This document shows, one piece after another, positions 14,031 through 22,858 of a DNA stretch of 64,000 nt. Within the stretch, counting starts at the first letter, position 1. The number at the start of each line of letters is the position of its first letter. The DNA is from an uncultured Spirochaetia bacterium (GTDB lineage Bacteria; Spirochaetota; Spirochaetia; SZUA-6; Bin103): contig CATQHW010000003.1 of assembly GCA_958296075.1 (NCBI GenBank), positions 682,001-746,000 of the forward strand, in the 5' to 3' direction. The position numbers were made by a program, and so were the translations under genes. Under the pieces are notes generated by a model. The model was given only the letters and a program-made list of their open reading frames with translations, had not been told where the DNA came from and did not search any database.

Positions 14031-15422
14031 GTGCAGAAGACAGCGACGAAAACGATCTCGGCCGAGCGCTTCACGCCGGTCACGCTGGCCCGCAAGCTCG
14101 ACGCGCGCGTGCTGCTGGAGTCGGCGTCCTTCATGAAGGGGCGCGAGCGCTACTCGATCCTGCTGGTGCGCGAGGCGTTCTGCGTCCGCGAGACGGCCGC
14201 CGGCGTGTTCCTCACCCGCGGCGGGACGGAGGCGCGGCTGCCGGACCCGGAGCGCGACATCCTGGACGTGCTGAACTCGTTCGCGGCCCAGCACGCCGGC
14301 GCCGAGTTCGACTTTCCGTTCCCGGCCGGCGGCATCGGCTTCCTGAGCTACGAGTACGCATCGCGCTTCGATACCGTGCGCCTGCAGGACCGCCCCGACG
14401 CGCTGGACCTGCCGGACGCCGCCTTCCTGTTCGGCCATCTGTTCGCGGTGTTCGACCACTACGTCGATTCGGTGACCCTGCTCGGCATCAACTACGACGG
14501 CTACGAGATCGACCTCGACGCGGCCATCGAAGCGGCGATGGAGCGGATCGACGACATGGACTTCAACTTCATGGCGCCTTCGCGTCACCGCGGCGCGGCC
14601 GCGGTGGTGGACGACGGGGACCCGCCGCGCTACTTGGCCGGGGTGCGGGAGGTGCGACGGGAAATCATCGCCGGCAACCTCCTGCAGGGCGTGCTGTCGC
14701 GGCGCCTGACCGTGCGGACCGACCTGCCGGCGCTGGAGGCGTACCGCAACCTGCGCCACACCAACCCGTCGCCCTACATGTTCTACCTGCGCTACGACGG
14801 CTTCGAGATGTTCGGCGCATCTCCGGAAGTGCACGTCCGCTGCCGGCAGGGCCGCGCCGTCCTGCGCCCGCTGGCCGGCACGCGGCGGCGCGGCGCTGGC
14901 CCGGCCGAGGACGCCGCGCTGGAGGCGGAGCTGCTCGGCGACGAAAAGGAGCTCGCCGAGCACCTGATGCTGGTCGATCTGGGACGCAACGACCTGGGCC
15001 GGGTGTGCGTCCCCGGCACGGTCGAGGTGACCGAGCGCAACGTCATCGAGCGCTACTCGCACGTGATCCACATCGTCTCCCAGGTCGAGGGCGATCTGCT
15101 CCCGGACCGCGACGGCGCCGACGCGCTGCGCGCCACCTTTCCGGCCGGCACCGTCTCCGGCGCGCCGAAGATCCGCGCCATGGAGGTGATCGACCGCCTG
15201 GAGGCCGCGCCGCGCAGCTTCTACGCGGGAGTGATCGGCTACGTCGAACCGGACGGCTCCCTCGACACCTGCATCGCCATTCGCTGCGGCCTCAAGAAGG
15301 ACGGGGTGATGGTGCTGCAGGCCGGCGCCGGGGTGGTGTACGACTCGTCGCCGGAGCGCGAGTTGGAGGAGACCGGCGAAAAGTTGCGCGCGCTCGCCGC
15401 GGCGCTGGGGGTGACGCTCTGA
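14031..15422 (+). CDS. trpE: Anthranilate synthase component I
   Basis: 463 residues from a GTG at 14031 placed five bases after a perfect AGGAGG; an in-frame ATG at 14004 lacks such a site. The LLES element (VLLESASF) near the N-terminus is the Trp feedback-inhibition site of TrpE. GRNDLGRV, GTVSGAPKIRAMEVID and GVIGYVEPDG...DTCIAIR are the chorismate-binding signatures. It converts chorismate to anthranilate using ammonia supplied by the glutaminase domain of the next gene. The stop codon overlaps the trpGD start (TGATG), implying translational coupling. Controlled by the upstream attenuator and probably by Trp binding. Confidence 0.96.
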   Translation: MQKTATKTISAERFTPVTLARKLDARVLLESASFMKGRERYSILLVREAFCVRETAAGVFLTRGGTEARLPDPERDILDVLNSFAAQHAGAEFDFPFPAGGIGFLSYEYASRFDTVRLQDRPDALDLPDAAFLFGHLFAVFDHYVDSVTLLGINYDGYEIDLDAAIEAAMERIDDMDFNFMAPSRHRGAAAVVDDGDPPRYLAGVREVRREIIAGNLLQGVLSRRLTVRTDLPALEAYRNLRHTNPSPYMFYLRYDGFEMFGASPEVHVRCRQGRAVLRPLAGTRRRGAGPAEDAALEAELLGDEKELAEHLMLVDLGRNDLGRVCVPGTVEVTERNVIERYSHVIHIVSQVEGDLLPDRDGADALRATFPAGTVSGAPKIRAMEVIDRLEAAPRSFYAGVIGYVEPDGSLDTCIAIRCGLKKDGVMVLQAGAGVVYDSSPERELEETGEKLRALAAALGVTL

Positions 15423-17065
15423 TGTACGTGCTGATCGACAACTACGACTCGTTTACCTACAACCTGTTCCAGTACCTGTCGGAGATCGCCGACCGGGAGA
15501 TCCGCGTATTCCGCAACGACCGGATCGACGTCGGCGGGATCGCCGCGCTGCGGCCGGCCGGTATCGTCATCTCCCCCGGCCCCGGACGCCCGGAGGACGC
15601 CGGCGTGACCCTGGCGGCGATCCGGCGGTTCGCCGGCGAGATACCGATCCTGGGCGTCTGCCTGGGCCACCAGGCGATCGGCGCCGCCTTCGGCGGGAGT
15701 ATCATCCAGGCCAAGGCGATCGTGCACGGCAAGACCGACGCGATAACCTCCGACGGCCGCGGCGTATTCCGCGGCATACCGTCGCCGGCGGTCTTCACCC
15801 GCTACCATTCGCTGGTGATCGACCCGGAGACGGTGCCGGACGGGTTCGCCGTCACCGCCCGGTCGGCGGACGGCGAGATCATGGGCATCCGGCATGAACG
15901 GTACGTCGTGGAGGGCGTGCAGTTTCACCCGGAATCGATCGCTTCCGACCATGGGAGGAGACTGTTGGCGAACTTTCTCAACTACAAACGCGAACCGCTC
16001 GACATGCCGGGGCTGCTGAATCGGGTGGCGGCCGGCGCCGACCTGACACAGGAGCAGGCCGCCGAGTGCATGGAGGAGCTGACCGACGGCAACCTCAACA
16101 CCGCGCAGATCGCCGGCTTCCTGGTGGCGCTGAACGCCAAAGGGTACACCGCCGCGGAGATCGCCGGCTGCGCCTCGGTCCTGCGGCGCAAGAAGACGCC
16201 GCTGGCGGCGACCGGCGAGTTCCTGGACACCTGCGGCACCGGCGGGGCCGGCACCGGCAGCTTCAACATCTCGTCGATGGCCGCGCTGGTCGCCTGCGCG
16301 GCCGGCGCCCGCGTGGCCAAGCACGGCAACCGCTCCTTCACCCGCAAGAGCGGCAGCGCCGACTTCTTCGCGGCGATGGGCGTCCGCTCCGACCTCGACC
16401 CGGCGGCCTCCGCCGAGTTGCTGGCCGGCACCGGCTTCGCCTTTCTGTTCGCCCCGACCTATCACGGCTCCATGCGCCACGCCGCGCCGGTGCGGCAGGA
16501 GCTCGGCATCAAGACGGTGATGAACCTGCTCGGGCCGCTGGCCAATCCGGCCGGAGCCGCCTACCAGCTCATCGGCGTCTACGACGGCGCGCTCTGCCGG
16601 GTGGTCGCGGAGGCGGCCCGGCTGCTGGGCGTGCGGCGGGTGATGACCGTGCATGGCGACGACGGCGGGGACGAGATCTCGGTGACCGGCCCGACCCGCG
16701 CGGTGTGGATCGACGAGTCGGACCGAGCCGTGGAGTTCCGCCTGACGCCGGAAGAGCTGGGCGCCGGCCGCCACGACCGGGGAGCGGTCGCCGGCGGTAC
16801 GCCGGAAGAGAACGCCGCGCAGGCGCGCGAGCTGCTGGCCGGCGGCGGAAGACCCGCGCTGCGGGACGCCATTGCGGTCAACGCCGGCGCCGCGCTGTAC
16901 GTGTGCGGCTTGGCCGCGGACATCCGCGCCGGCACGCGGACCGCGCTGGGCGCGCTGGCCTCAGGGGCGGTGGCGCGCAAGGTCGATGAGATTACCGCCC
17001 TGGCGGCTGCGCTGGCCGAACGCGCCACCGCCGGCAATGGAGGCGGTGGCGGCTCGCAGTCGTGA
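15422..17065 (+). CDS. trpGD: Bifunctional anthranilate synthase glutaminase / anthranilate phosphoribosyltransferase
   Basis: 547 residues. Residues 1-192 are a class I glutamine amidotransferase: DNYDSFTYNL, SPGPG oxyanion region, nucleophile C80 in GVCLGHQ, and H169/E171 in VQFHPES. Residues from about 195 are TrpD: LTDGNLNTAQIAGFLVALNAKG, the PRPP loop DTCGTGGAGTGSFNISS (about 269-285), KHGNRS, and NLLGPLANPA. This fusion occurs in enterobacteria and scattered other groups. The first domain feeds ammonia to TrpE; the second transfers phosphoribose to anthranilate. It overlaps trpE by one base and trpCF by four. Confidence 0.96.
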   Translation: MYVLIDNYDSFTYNLFQYLSEIADREIRVFRNDRIDVGGIAALRPAGIVISPGPGRPEDAGVTLAAIRRFAGEIPILGVCLGHQAIGAAFGGSIIQAKAIVHGKTDAITSDGRGVFRGIPSPAVFTRYHSLVIDPETVPDGFAVTARSADGEIMGIRHERYVVEGVQFHPESIASDHGRRLLANFLNYKREPLDMPGLLNRVAAGADLTQEQAAECMEELTDGNLNTAQIAGFLVALNAKGYTAAEIAGCASVLRRKKTPLAATGEFLDTCGTGGAGTGSFNISSMAALVACAAGARVAKHGNRSFTRKSGSADFFAAMGVRSDLDPAASAELLAGTGFAFLFAPTYHGSMRHAAPVRQELGIKTVMNLLGPLANPAGAAYQLIGVYDGALCRVVAEAARLLGVRRVMTVHGDDGGDEISVTGPTRAVWIDESDRAVEFRLTPEELGAGRHDRGAVAGGTPEENAAQARELLAGGGRPALRDAIAVNAGAALYVCGLAADIRAGTRTALGALASGAVARKVDEITALAAALAERATAGNGGGGGSQS

Positions 17066-18459
17066 CCATCCGCGACCGCATCGTCGCCGACCGCCGCGCG
17101 CGCGTAGCCCGCGAAGGGCCGGCGCTGGGAGCGGCCGTGCCGGCGGCGCGGCAGGCGCCGGCCGCCCCGTTCGCCGCCGCGCCGCTGGTGATCTGCGAGA
17201 TCAAGAGGCGTTCGCCGTCCCGCGGCGACATCGACGCCGATCTGGACGTGGTGGGGCAGGCCGGCCGCTACGCCGCCGCCGGCATCCGCCACGTGTCGGT
17301 GCTCACCGAGTCGGACCACTTCGGCGGCTCGCTCGACGACCTGATGCGGATCAAGCGGCGCTTCCCCGACGTGGCGGTGCTGCGCAAGGACTTCCTGCTC
17401 GACGAGCGGGACGTCGAGGTTTCCCATCGCGCCGGCGCCGACGCGGTGCTGCTGATCGCCGGCATGATCGGCGCGGACCGACTGGCGTCGATGCTGCGCG
17501 CGGCCGAGCGGCTCGGCATGGCTGCCCTGGTGGAGGTGCACGACCCGGCCGACGTCGACCAGGTGCGCGCCGCGCGCCCGCCGCTGGTCGGCATCAACGC
17601 GCGCGACCTGACCACCTTCGGCACCGACCTGGCGCATCCGCTGCGCCTGCGGCCGCTCGTCGACTGGCCGGCGCGGCTGGTCTTCGAGTCGGGGATCTTC
17701 TTCGCCGAGCAGGCTTCGCCGGCGCGCGCCGCCGGCTTCGCCGGCGTGCTGGTGGGCGAGGGGGTGGTGCGCCGGCCGGAGCTGGCCGGCGAGCTGACCG
17801 CCGCCTTTCACGGCGCGGCGCCGGCCGACTTCTGGGGCCGGCTCTACGCGCGCTCACCGCTGCGGGAGCCGGCGTCCCGGCCGCTGGTCAAGGTGTGCGG
17901 CGTCACCTGCCGGGACGACGCGCTGCGCGCCGTGGAGGCCGGCGCCGACCTGGTCGGCTTCGTGCTGGCCGACTCGCCGCGCCGCGCCGCGCCCGACATG
18001 ATCGCCCGGCTCGGCGACATCGGCGCGCTCAAGGTCGGCGTCGCGGCGGACGACGCATCCGCCGCCGCGGCGCTGCAGGGCGGCGGGCATCTCGATGCCG
18101 TGCAACTGCACGGCGCCGAGCCCGCCGAACGGTGCGCGGACCTGGCGCAGCCCTACTTCAAGGCGGTCCGCGTGCGGGCCCCCGCCGACCTCGACCGCAT
18201 CGACGCCTACCGCTGCCCGCGCGTGCTGGTCGACGCCCCGGCAGCCGGCCGGCGCCTCGGCGCCGAACTGGTCGACGGCGCGGCCGCACGCCGCCCGCTC
18301 TGGTTGGCCGGCGGCCTCGATCCCGGCAACGTGCGCGCCGTGATCGATCGCCATGCGCCCGAGCTGATCGACGCGTCGAGCGGCCTGGAGTCGGCGCCGG
18401 GGCGCAAGGACCCGGAGCGGCTGCGCGCGTTCTTCGCCGCGGTCGCGCGTCGTTCGTGA
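17062..18459 (+). CDS. trpCF: Bifunctional indole-3-glycerol-phosphate synthase / phosphoribosylanthranilate isomerase
   Basis: 465 residues from a GTG that overlaps the preceding stop (GTGA). Residues 1-255 are the TrpC barrel: CEIKRRSPSRG (45-55), VLRKDFLLDE (106-115), GINARDL and VFESGI. Residues 275-465 are the TrpF barrel: LVKVCGVTCRDDA with catalytic C279, AVQLHG, LAGGLDPGNV and IDASSGLESAPGRKD. The N-terminal helix of TrpC is shorter than in E. coli. The two domains catalyse successive steps in the reverse order of their arrangement, as in the E. coli fusion. Confidence 0.96.
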   Translation: MTIRDRIVADRRARVAREGPALGAAVPAARQAPAAPFAAAPLVICEIKRRSPSRGDIDADLDVVGQAGRYAAAGIRHVSVLTESDHFGGSLDDLMRIKRRFPDVAVLRKDFLLDERDVEVSHRAGADAVLLIAGMIGADRLASMLRAAERLGMAALVEVHDPADVDQVRAARPPLVGINARDLTTFGTDLAHPLRLRPLVDWPARLVFESGIFFAEQASPARAAGFAGVLVGEGVVRRPELAGELTAAFHGAAPADFWGRLYARSPLREPASRPLVKVCGVTCRDDALRAVEAGADLVGFVLADSPRRAAPDMIARLGDIGALKVGVAADDASAAAALQGGGHLDAVQLHGAEPAERCADLAQPYFKAVRVRAPADLDRIDAYRCPRVLVDAPAAGRRLGAELVDGAAARRPLWLAGGLDPGNVRAVIDRHAPELIDASSGLESAPGRKDPERLRAFFAAVARRS

Positions 18460-18508
18460 CCGGGGGCATGAGCCGTTCGCATGACGTTTCGCAACTGAGG
18501 AGCACCGT

Positions 18509-19738
18509 ATGAAGGTCTACAACGACTACTTCGGCCGATTCGGCGGACGCTACGCCGCCGAGGTGCTGCGCACGCCGCTCGACGAGCTGCAGGCGGCGTT
18601 CACCGGCGCGATCGCCGACCCTGAGTTCCTGGCCGAACTCGACCGCCTGGGGCGGCAGTTCGCGGGCCGGCCGACGCCGCTCACGCCGGCCGTGAACGCG
18701 GCGGCGGAGATCGGCGGCGCGGCGATCTACCTGAAGCTGGAGGGCCTGGCCAACACCGGCGCGCACAAGGTGAACAACGTCATCGGCCAGTGCCTGCTGG
18801 CGCAGCGGATGGGCAAGCCGCGCGTGATCGCGGAGACCGGCGCGGGCCAGCACGGCGTGGCCACGGCCGCCGTCAGCGCCAGACTGGGGCTTGAGTGCCG
18901 CGTCTACATGGGCGAGGTCGACGTGCGCCGCCAGCGCCCCAACGTCTTCTGGATGGATCTGTTCGGCGCCGAGGTGGTGCCGGTCGGCTCCGGCGCGCGC
19001 ACGCTCAAGGACGCGGTCAACGAGGCGCTGCGCGACTGGTCCGACAGCTTCGAGCGGACCCACTACGTGATCGGCTCCGCCATGGGTCCGTCGCCCTACC
19101 CGGACATGGTCCGCGAGTTCCAATCGGTGGTCGGCCGCGAGGTGGTCGAGCAGTGCCGGCAGCTCGGCGTGGAGCCGGCCGCGCTGGTCGCCTGCGTGGG
19201 CGGCGGCTCCAACGCCCTGGGATTCTTCGCGCCCCATCTGGAGGCGCCCGAACCGCGCCTGATCGGGGTGGAGGCGGGCGGCCGCGGGCCCGCCCTGGGC
19301 GACCACGCGGCGCGTCTGTCGGGGAGCGGCGCGCCGGGGATCGTGCACGGCTACAAGTCACTGTTCCTCACCGACGGCGACGGGCAGGTGGCGGAGACCC
19401 ACTCCATCTCGGCCGGGTTGGACTACCCGGGCGTCGGTCCGCAGCTCGCCCACCTGGGCGATAGCGGCAGGGTGGAGTTCACCACCGCCTCCGACGACGA
19501 GGCGCTCGACGCCGTGCGGACGTTCGCGCGCAGCGAGGGGATCGTCTTCGCCTTGGAGTCCGCGCACGCCGGCGCAGCGGCGATCAAGGTAGCTCGCTCG
19601 CTCCCGGACGACGCCAACGTGGTGGTCAACGTCTCCGGCCGCGGCGACAAGGACCTGTTCATCCTGGCCCGCGCCCTGCAGCCCGGGCGGTGGGCGGAGT
19701 TCCTGAAGCGCGAAGCGCAGGAGATCGAAGATGCCTGA
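18509..19738 (+). CDS. trpB: Tryptophan synthase beta chain
   Basis: 409 residues with a GAGGAG ribosome-binding site seven bases before the ATG. PLP lysine K87 lies in NTGAHKVNN and the catalytic Glu is in AETGAGQHG (E109). GSAMGPSPYPDMVREFQ and CVGGGSNALGFF (phosphate-binding loop) are canonical. The usual KREDLNHTG reads LKLEGLANTG, a noticeable variant around the indole tunnel. It condenses indole with serine in the alpha2beta2 complex. It overlaps trpA by eight bases, so the two chains are probably made in equal amounts. Confidence 0.96.
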   Translation: MKVYNDYFGRFGGRYAAEVLRTPLDELQAAFTGAIADPEFLAELDRLGRQFAGRPTPLTPAVNAAAEIGGAAIYLKLEGLANTGAHKVNNVIGQCLLAQRMGKPRVIAETGAGQHGVATAAVSARLGLECRVYMGEVDVRRQRPNVFWMDLFGAEVVPVGSGARTLKDAVNEALRDWSDSFERTHYVIGSAMGPSPYPDMVREFQSVVGREVVEQCRQLGVEPAALVACVGGGSNALGFFAPHLEAPEPRLIGVEAGGRGPALGDHAARLSGSGAPGIVHGYKSLFLTDGDGQVAETHSISAGLDYPGVGPQLAHLGDSGRVEFTTASDDEALDAVRTFARSEGIVFALESAHAGAAAIKVARSLPDDANVVVNVSGRGDKDLFILARALQPGRWAEFLKREAQEIEDA

Positions 19739-20519
19739 GCCGATTCCCCGTCGCCCCGCCTTCATGGCCCATCTGGTCGCCGCCTTTCCGGACCGGGACA
19801 CCTCGCTGCGCGTGGGAGAGGCGATGATCGACGGCGGCGCCGAGCTGCTGGAGGTGCAGTTTCCGTTCAGCGACCCGACCGCCGACGGGCCGTTCATCCA
19901 GCGCGCGTGCGCGGACGCGCTGGCGGCGGGATTCGCCATCGCCGACGGATTCCGGCTGGTCGAGCGGCTGGCCGCGCGGCCCGCCGCGCCGGGGGTCTTC
20001 GTGATGGTCTACGCCAACCTGGCGTTCCGGCCCGGCATCGAGCCGTTCCTGGCGCGCTGCCGGGACGCCGGCGCGCGCGGCGTGATCGTCCCCGACCTGC
20101 CGCCCGACTATGACGAGGGCCTGTACGCGACCGGGCGGGCGCTGGGGCTGGAGGTGGTGCCGGTGGTGCCGGTGACCGCGCGGGCGGAGCGGCTGCGCGC
20201 GGTCGTCGAGCTGTCGCGCGCCCGCTCGCTGTACACCGCGCTGCGCAAGGGGGTGACCGGCGGCTACACGCGCATCAGCGGCGACAGCGTCCGCTTCCTG
20301 CGGGACGCGAAGGCGTTGGGCGTGGCGGTGATGGCCGGCTTCGGCATAGCCGAACGGGCGCAGGTCGACGCGCTGGCGCCACTGGTCGACACCGTGATCG
20401 TCGGCTCGGCCTTCATCCGCGCGCTGCTCGACGCTCCCGGCGGCGCCGACCCGTACCGCACGGTGCGCGGCCTGATGGCCCGTCTGGCCGGCCGCGGCGG
20501 CTTCTCCCGGCCGACTTGA
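19731..20519 (+). CDS. trpA: Tryptophan synthase alpha chain
   Basis: 262 residues. The catalytic pair is E41 (LLEVQFPFSDP) and D52 (TADGPF), eleven apart as in E. coli (E49/D60). GVIVPDLPPDYDE, SLYTALRKGVTGG (loop 6, usually GVTG) and VAVMAGFGIAERAQ complete the barrel. EVQFPFSDPTADG is the variant of the usual ELGIPFSDP seen in some bacteria that use divergent TrpA proteins. It cleaves indole-3-glycerol phosphate and channels indole to TrpB. Last gene of the trp operon; no terminator hairpin is obvious behind it. Confidence 0.95.
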   Translation: MPEPIPRRPAFMAHLVAAFPDRDTSLRVGEAMIDGGAELLEVQFPFSDPTADGPFIQRACADALAAGFAIADGFRLVERLAARPAAPGVFVMVYANLAFRPGIEPFLARCRDAGARGVIVPDLPPDYDEGLYATGRALGLEVVPVVPVTARAERLRAVVELSRARSLYTALRKGVTGGYTRISGDSVRFLRDAKALGVAVMAGFGIAERAQVDALAPLVDTVIVGSAFIRALLDAPGGADPYRTVRGLMARLAGRGGFSRPT

Positions 20520-20544
20520 TCGCTCCGGCGCTTCGCCCTACTTT
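20516..20544 (+). promoter_or_regulatory. Probable promoter of trxA
   Basis: TTGATC (20516-20521) and TACTTT (20539-20544) have a 17-base spacer. The -35 overlaps the trpA stop codon, so trxA can be transcribed independently of the attenuated trp operon. The gene starts 29 bases after the -10. Confidence 0.5.
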
Positions 20545-20573
20545 CTCGACGACGAGTCCAAGGGGGTAAACCG

Positions 20574-20900
20574 ATGGGACAGGAAGTGACGATTACCGGC
20601 GACAACTTCGAAGCGGAGGTTCTGCAGGCGGACACCCCGGTACTGGTCGACTTCTGGGCCGACTGGTGCGGCCCGTGCAAGATGATCGCTCCCGCCGTGG
20701 CGGAACTGGCCGACGACTACGCCGGCCGGGTCAAGGTCGGCAAGGTGAACGTCGACGACGCCGGCGACTTGGCGATGAAGTTCAGCGTGGTCAGCATTCC
20801 GACCCTGCTGCTGTTCAAGGACGGATCGGTGGTCGACCAGCAGGTCGGCGCGGTCCCCAAGGCCAAGATCGAGGGGATGTTCAAGGAGCTCGTCTCGTAG
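20574..20900 (+). CDS. trxA: Thioredoxin
   Basis: 108 residues. The active site is DFWADWCGPCKM with redox cysteines C32 and C35, and the cis-Pro lies in SVVSIPTLLLFKDG. The ATG follows AAGGGGG by six bases. It reduces protein disulfides in the cytoplasm with thioredoxin reductase, which is not in this window. Length and motifs are entirely typical. It follows trpA by 54 bases with its own promoter and converges on a lipoprotein gene. Confidence 0.97.
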   Translation: MGQEVTITGDNFEAEVLQADTPVLVDFWADWCGPCKMIAPAVAELADDYAGRVKVGKVNVDDAGDLAMKFSVVSIPTLLLFKDGSVVDQQVGAVPKAKIEGMFKELVS

Positions 20901-20923
20901 GCAGGGTTCGATCGGCGCTCGGT

Positions 20924-21970
20924 TCACCGGCGGCTGAAGACCTCATCGGTGTTGGGGCCGCCGAACGTCGCCCCGCGGGTGGGCACCACGTGCCAGTCGG
21001 CGCGGGAGTCGGTGTCGGCGTGGTCGGAGGCGCGGGCCATCGATCGGGTCGAGGTGGTGTCGTTGGCGTCGACGGCGTCCTCCGGCCGCGCCAGCTCGCC
21101 CGTGATCTGCCAGCCGCCGGCCGCCACCAGCTCGTCGACCCGCTCCAGCATCCTGCGGGTGCCGAATCCCCGGTATCGTTCGTCCGAATCGGACGTGCGG
21201 TCGCTGTAGATCACGCCGTCCAGCAGGTCGCCGTCCGGACGTCCGTAGAGCGACACGACGCCGTTGTTGCCCGACAGGCCCTTGCCGTCGGGCAGCCACA
21301 GGTCGTACGCCTCTGCCGACGCCTGCGGATGGTTCGACTCCGCCTTCGACGCGGTCTCGTTCACCTCGGCCGGCTCGCCGGTGCTGACGCAGTGGACGAC
21401 GATGAAGTCGCCCGGCTCCACCGCCATCGCCGGGAACACCATGCGGTTGCGGTAGTTGCCCGGCGTGCCGTCGTACAGCGTCACGCCGCCCAGGTCGCCG
21501 GCCGATAGCGCCACCAGCTCTACGCGGTCGGGCCGCGTGCGGGAGCCGCGCGTCGTCAGCTCGGTGATGACCAGACGCGGCACGTCGCCGTTGTGGCCGT
21601 AGAAGCGGGCCGCCATCCCCAGGCCGTTGCCGCGTTCGTCGGTGACGACCGCCTTGAGCTGGTACTCGGCCCCGGCGGTCTGATCGGCGACCGACAGCAG
21701 CATACGCGCTCCGTCGTAGGCGACGCCCTGCAGGTCGAGGGGCGGTTCGATGACGAGCGATCCGCTCTCCAGCAGCGCGGGCTCACTGAAGGAGACGGCG
21801 ATCGAAGTCCGGTCGGGGACCTCCACCGCGCGCAGCAGCGGCGGCATCAGGTCCGGTTCGATGAAGGGGTGCGAGGCGGATACCTTGCCGCAGGCGCTGA
21901 CGATGCAGGACAGGGCCGTGAGCATCGCCGCCGCGGCGAGCCGCCGCAGGTCGGTCGTTCGCGTTGCCAT
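20924..21970 (-). CDS. Lamin-tail-domain-like lipoprotein
   Basis: 348 residues from ATG 21968-21970 after GGGGGT. MATRTTDLRRLAAAAMLTALSC leads to a lipobox ending VSAC, so lipidation at this Cys is expected. Next comes a Big/Ig-like segment (VPDRTSIAVSFSEPALLESG, a pattern of CopC/Big_5-like domains). Then VPRLVITELTTRGSRTRPDRVELVALSAGDLGG-VTLYDG, the pattern of a bacterial lamin-tail (LTD) beta sandwich, with Asp-rich loops. Such proteins are common on spirochaete and Bacteroidota surfaces. Function unknown; probably structural or binding. Longer in-frame starts exist but would bury the signal peptide. Confidence 0.75.
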   Translation of the reverse strand: MATRTTDLRRLAAAAMLTALSCIVSACGKVSASHPFIEPDLMPPLLRAVEVPDRTSIAVSFSEPALLESGSLVIEPPLDLQGVAYDGARMLLSVADQTAGAEYQLKAVVTDERGNGLGMAARFYGHNGDVPRLVITELTTRGSRTRPDRVELVALSAGDLGGVTLYDGTPGNYRNRMVFPAMAVEPGDFIVVHCVSTGEPAEVNETASKAESNHPQASAEAYDLWLPDGKGLSGNNGVVSLYGRPDGDLLDGVIYSDRTSDSDERYRGFGTRRMLERVDELVAAGGWQITGELARPEDAVDANDTTSTRSMARASDHADTDSRADWHVVPTRGATFGGPNTDEVFSRR

Positions 21971-22095
21971 ACCCCCGGTACGCACGCGGCGGCGGCAGCG
22001 CTTCAAGCGGCGTGCTTCAAGCGGCGTTCGGTCAGACGCCGGCGGCCCGTCGTACCTGTTTGCCGCGTCCCGAATCGTAGTACGCTTCGCGGAAC

Positions 22096-22431
22096 ATGAG
22101 CGCCGAAGCGATCGCAATCGTCGGAGTTGGCGTCGCGCTGCTGGCGGTGCTGGTGCCGCTGACGCTCACCCTGGCCGCCGGCATCCGCGGCGACGTGGCA
22201 AAGGTGCGCGCTGAACTGGATACGCTGCGCGGCGACGTGCGCGCTGAACTGGATACGCTGCGGGCCGATATAGCGGCGTTGCGCGGCGACGTCGCGGAGG
22301 TGCGGCGCGACCTGCATGCCCTGGGCGAGCGCGTGGCGCGGATCGAGGGGACGCTTGCCGGTCCCTGGCGCCCGCCGGTGGCTGCCGTTGCGCCGGCGGC
22401 GAGCGAGCCGTCGGACGAAACGGCAGCCTGA
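22096..22431 (+). CDS. Small N-terminally anchored coiled-coil protein
   Basis: 111 residues. A membrane helix (about 5-29, AIAIVGVGVALLAVLVPLTL) is followed by a coiled coil built of repeated RAELDTLRGDV units (an exact DNA repeat of about 33 bp at 22205-22265) and ending in LGERVARIEG, then a Pro/Ala-rich tail. The layout is the same as in the genes at 894 and 1257: anchor, coil, RIE motif, Pro-rich end. No enzymatic motif and no operon partner; it is divergent from the LTD lipoprotein. Function unknown. Confidence 0.65.
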   Translation: MSAEAIAIVGVGVALLAVLVPLTLTLAAGIRGDVAKVRAELDTLRGDVRAELDTLRADIAALRGDVAEVRRDLHALGERVARIEGTLAGPWRPPVAAVAPAASEPSDETAA

Positions 22432-22438
22432 GACCGAC

Positions 22439-22858
22439 CTACCGTTCCGGCGTCTGCAGCTCTTCGACGACGCGGCGCGCCAGCCGGCCCGGGGCCGGCG
22501 GCAGGTCTTCGCCGCCTTCGCCGTCGTACCGCGCGATCAGCCGGCCCAGCAACTCGGTTGCGGTCCGGTCGTCGCCGAGCTTGTGGTGCATGAAGGCGAT
22601 CTCGTACTCCGCCCAGAGGTTGCCTTCCAACTCGGCGGGGTGGCCGGCGACCGGAAACCGCTCCAGATAGACTTGGTAGTACTGCATGGCCGACCGGTAG
22701 TCCCGCTGCGCGACGGCGTGGCGGGCGGCCTGGAAGAACTCCGGCGGACTCATGTCGTCGGTGATCGGCACCGGCGTCTGGCAGCCCGCCAGCAGCCAGC
22801 CCGCCAGCAGCCAGCCCAGCGCCGCCCCGGCCGGCAGCGAACGAACGGCGCCGCGCAT
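22439..22858 (-). CDS. Small TPR-type lipoprotein
   Basis: 139 residues. The signal peptide contains a duplicated WLLAGWLLAG (15-bp DNA tandem repeat at about 22785-22814) and ends in the lipobox LAGC. The mature part is helical with a TPR-like repeat (AQRDYRSAMQYYQVYLERFP and AEYEIAFMHHKLGDD). The ATG overlaps the icd stop codon by one base, so translation is probably coupled to icd, an unusual pairing. The TPR suggests a protein-binding role at the membrane. Unknown function. Confidence 0.7.
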   Translation of the reverse strand: MRGAVRSLPAGAALGWLLAGWLLAGCQTPVPITDDMSPPEFFQAARHAVAQRDYRSAMQYYQVYLERFPVAGHPAELEGNLWAEYEIAFMHHKLGDDRTATELLGRLIARYDGEGGEDLPPAPGRLARRVVEELQTPER

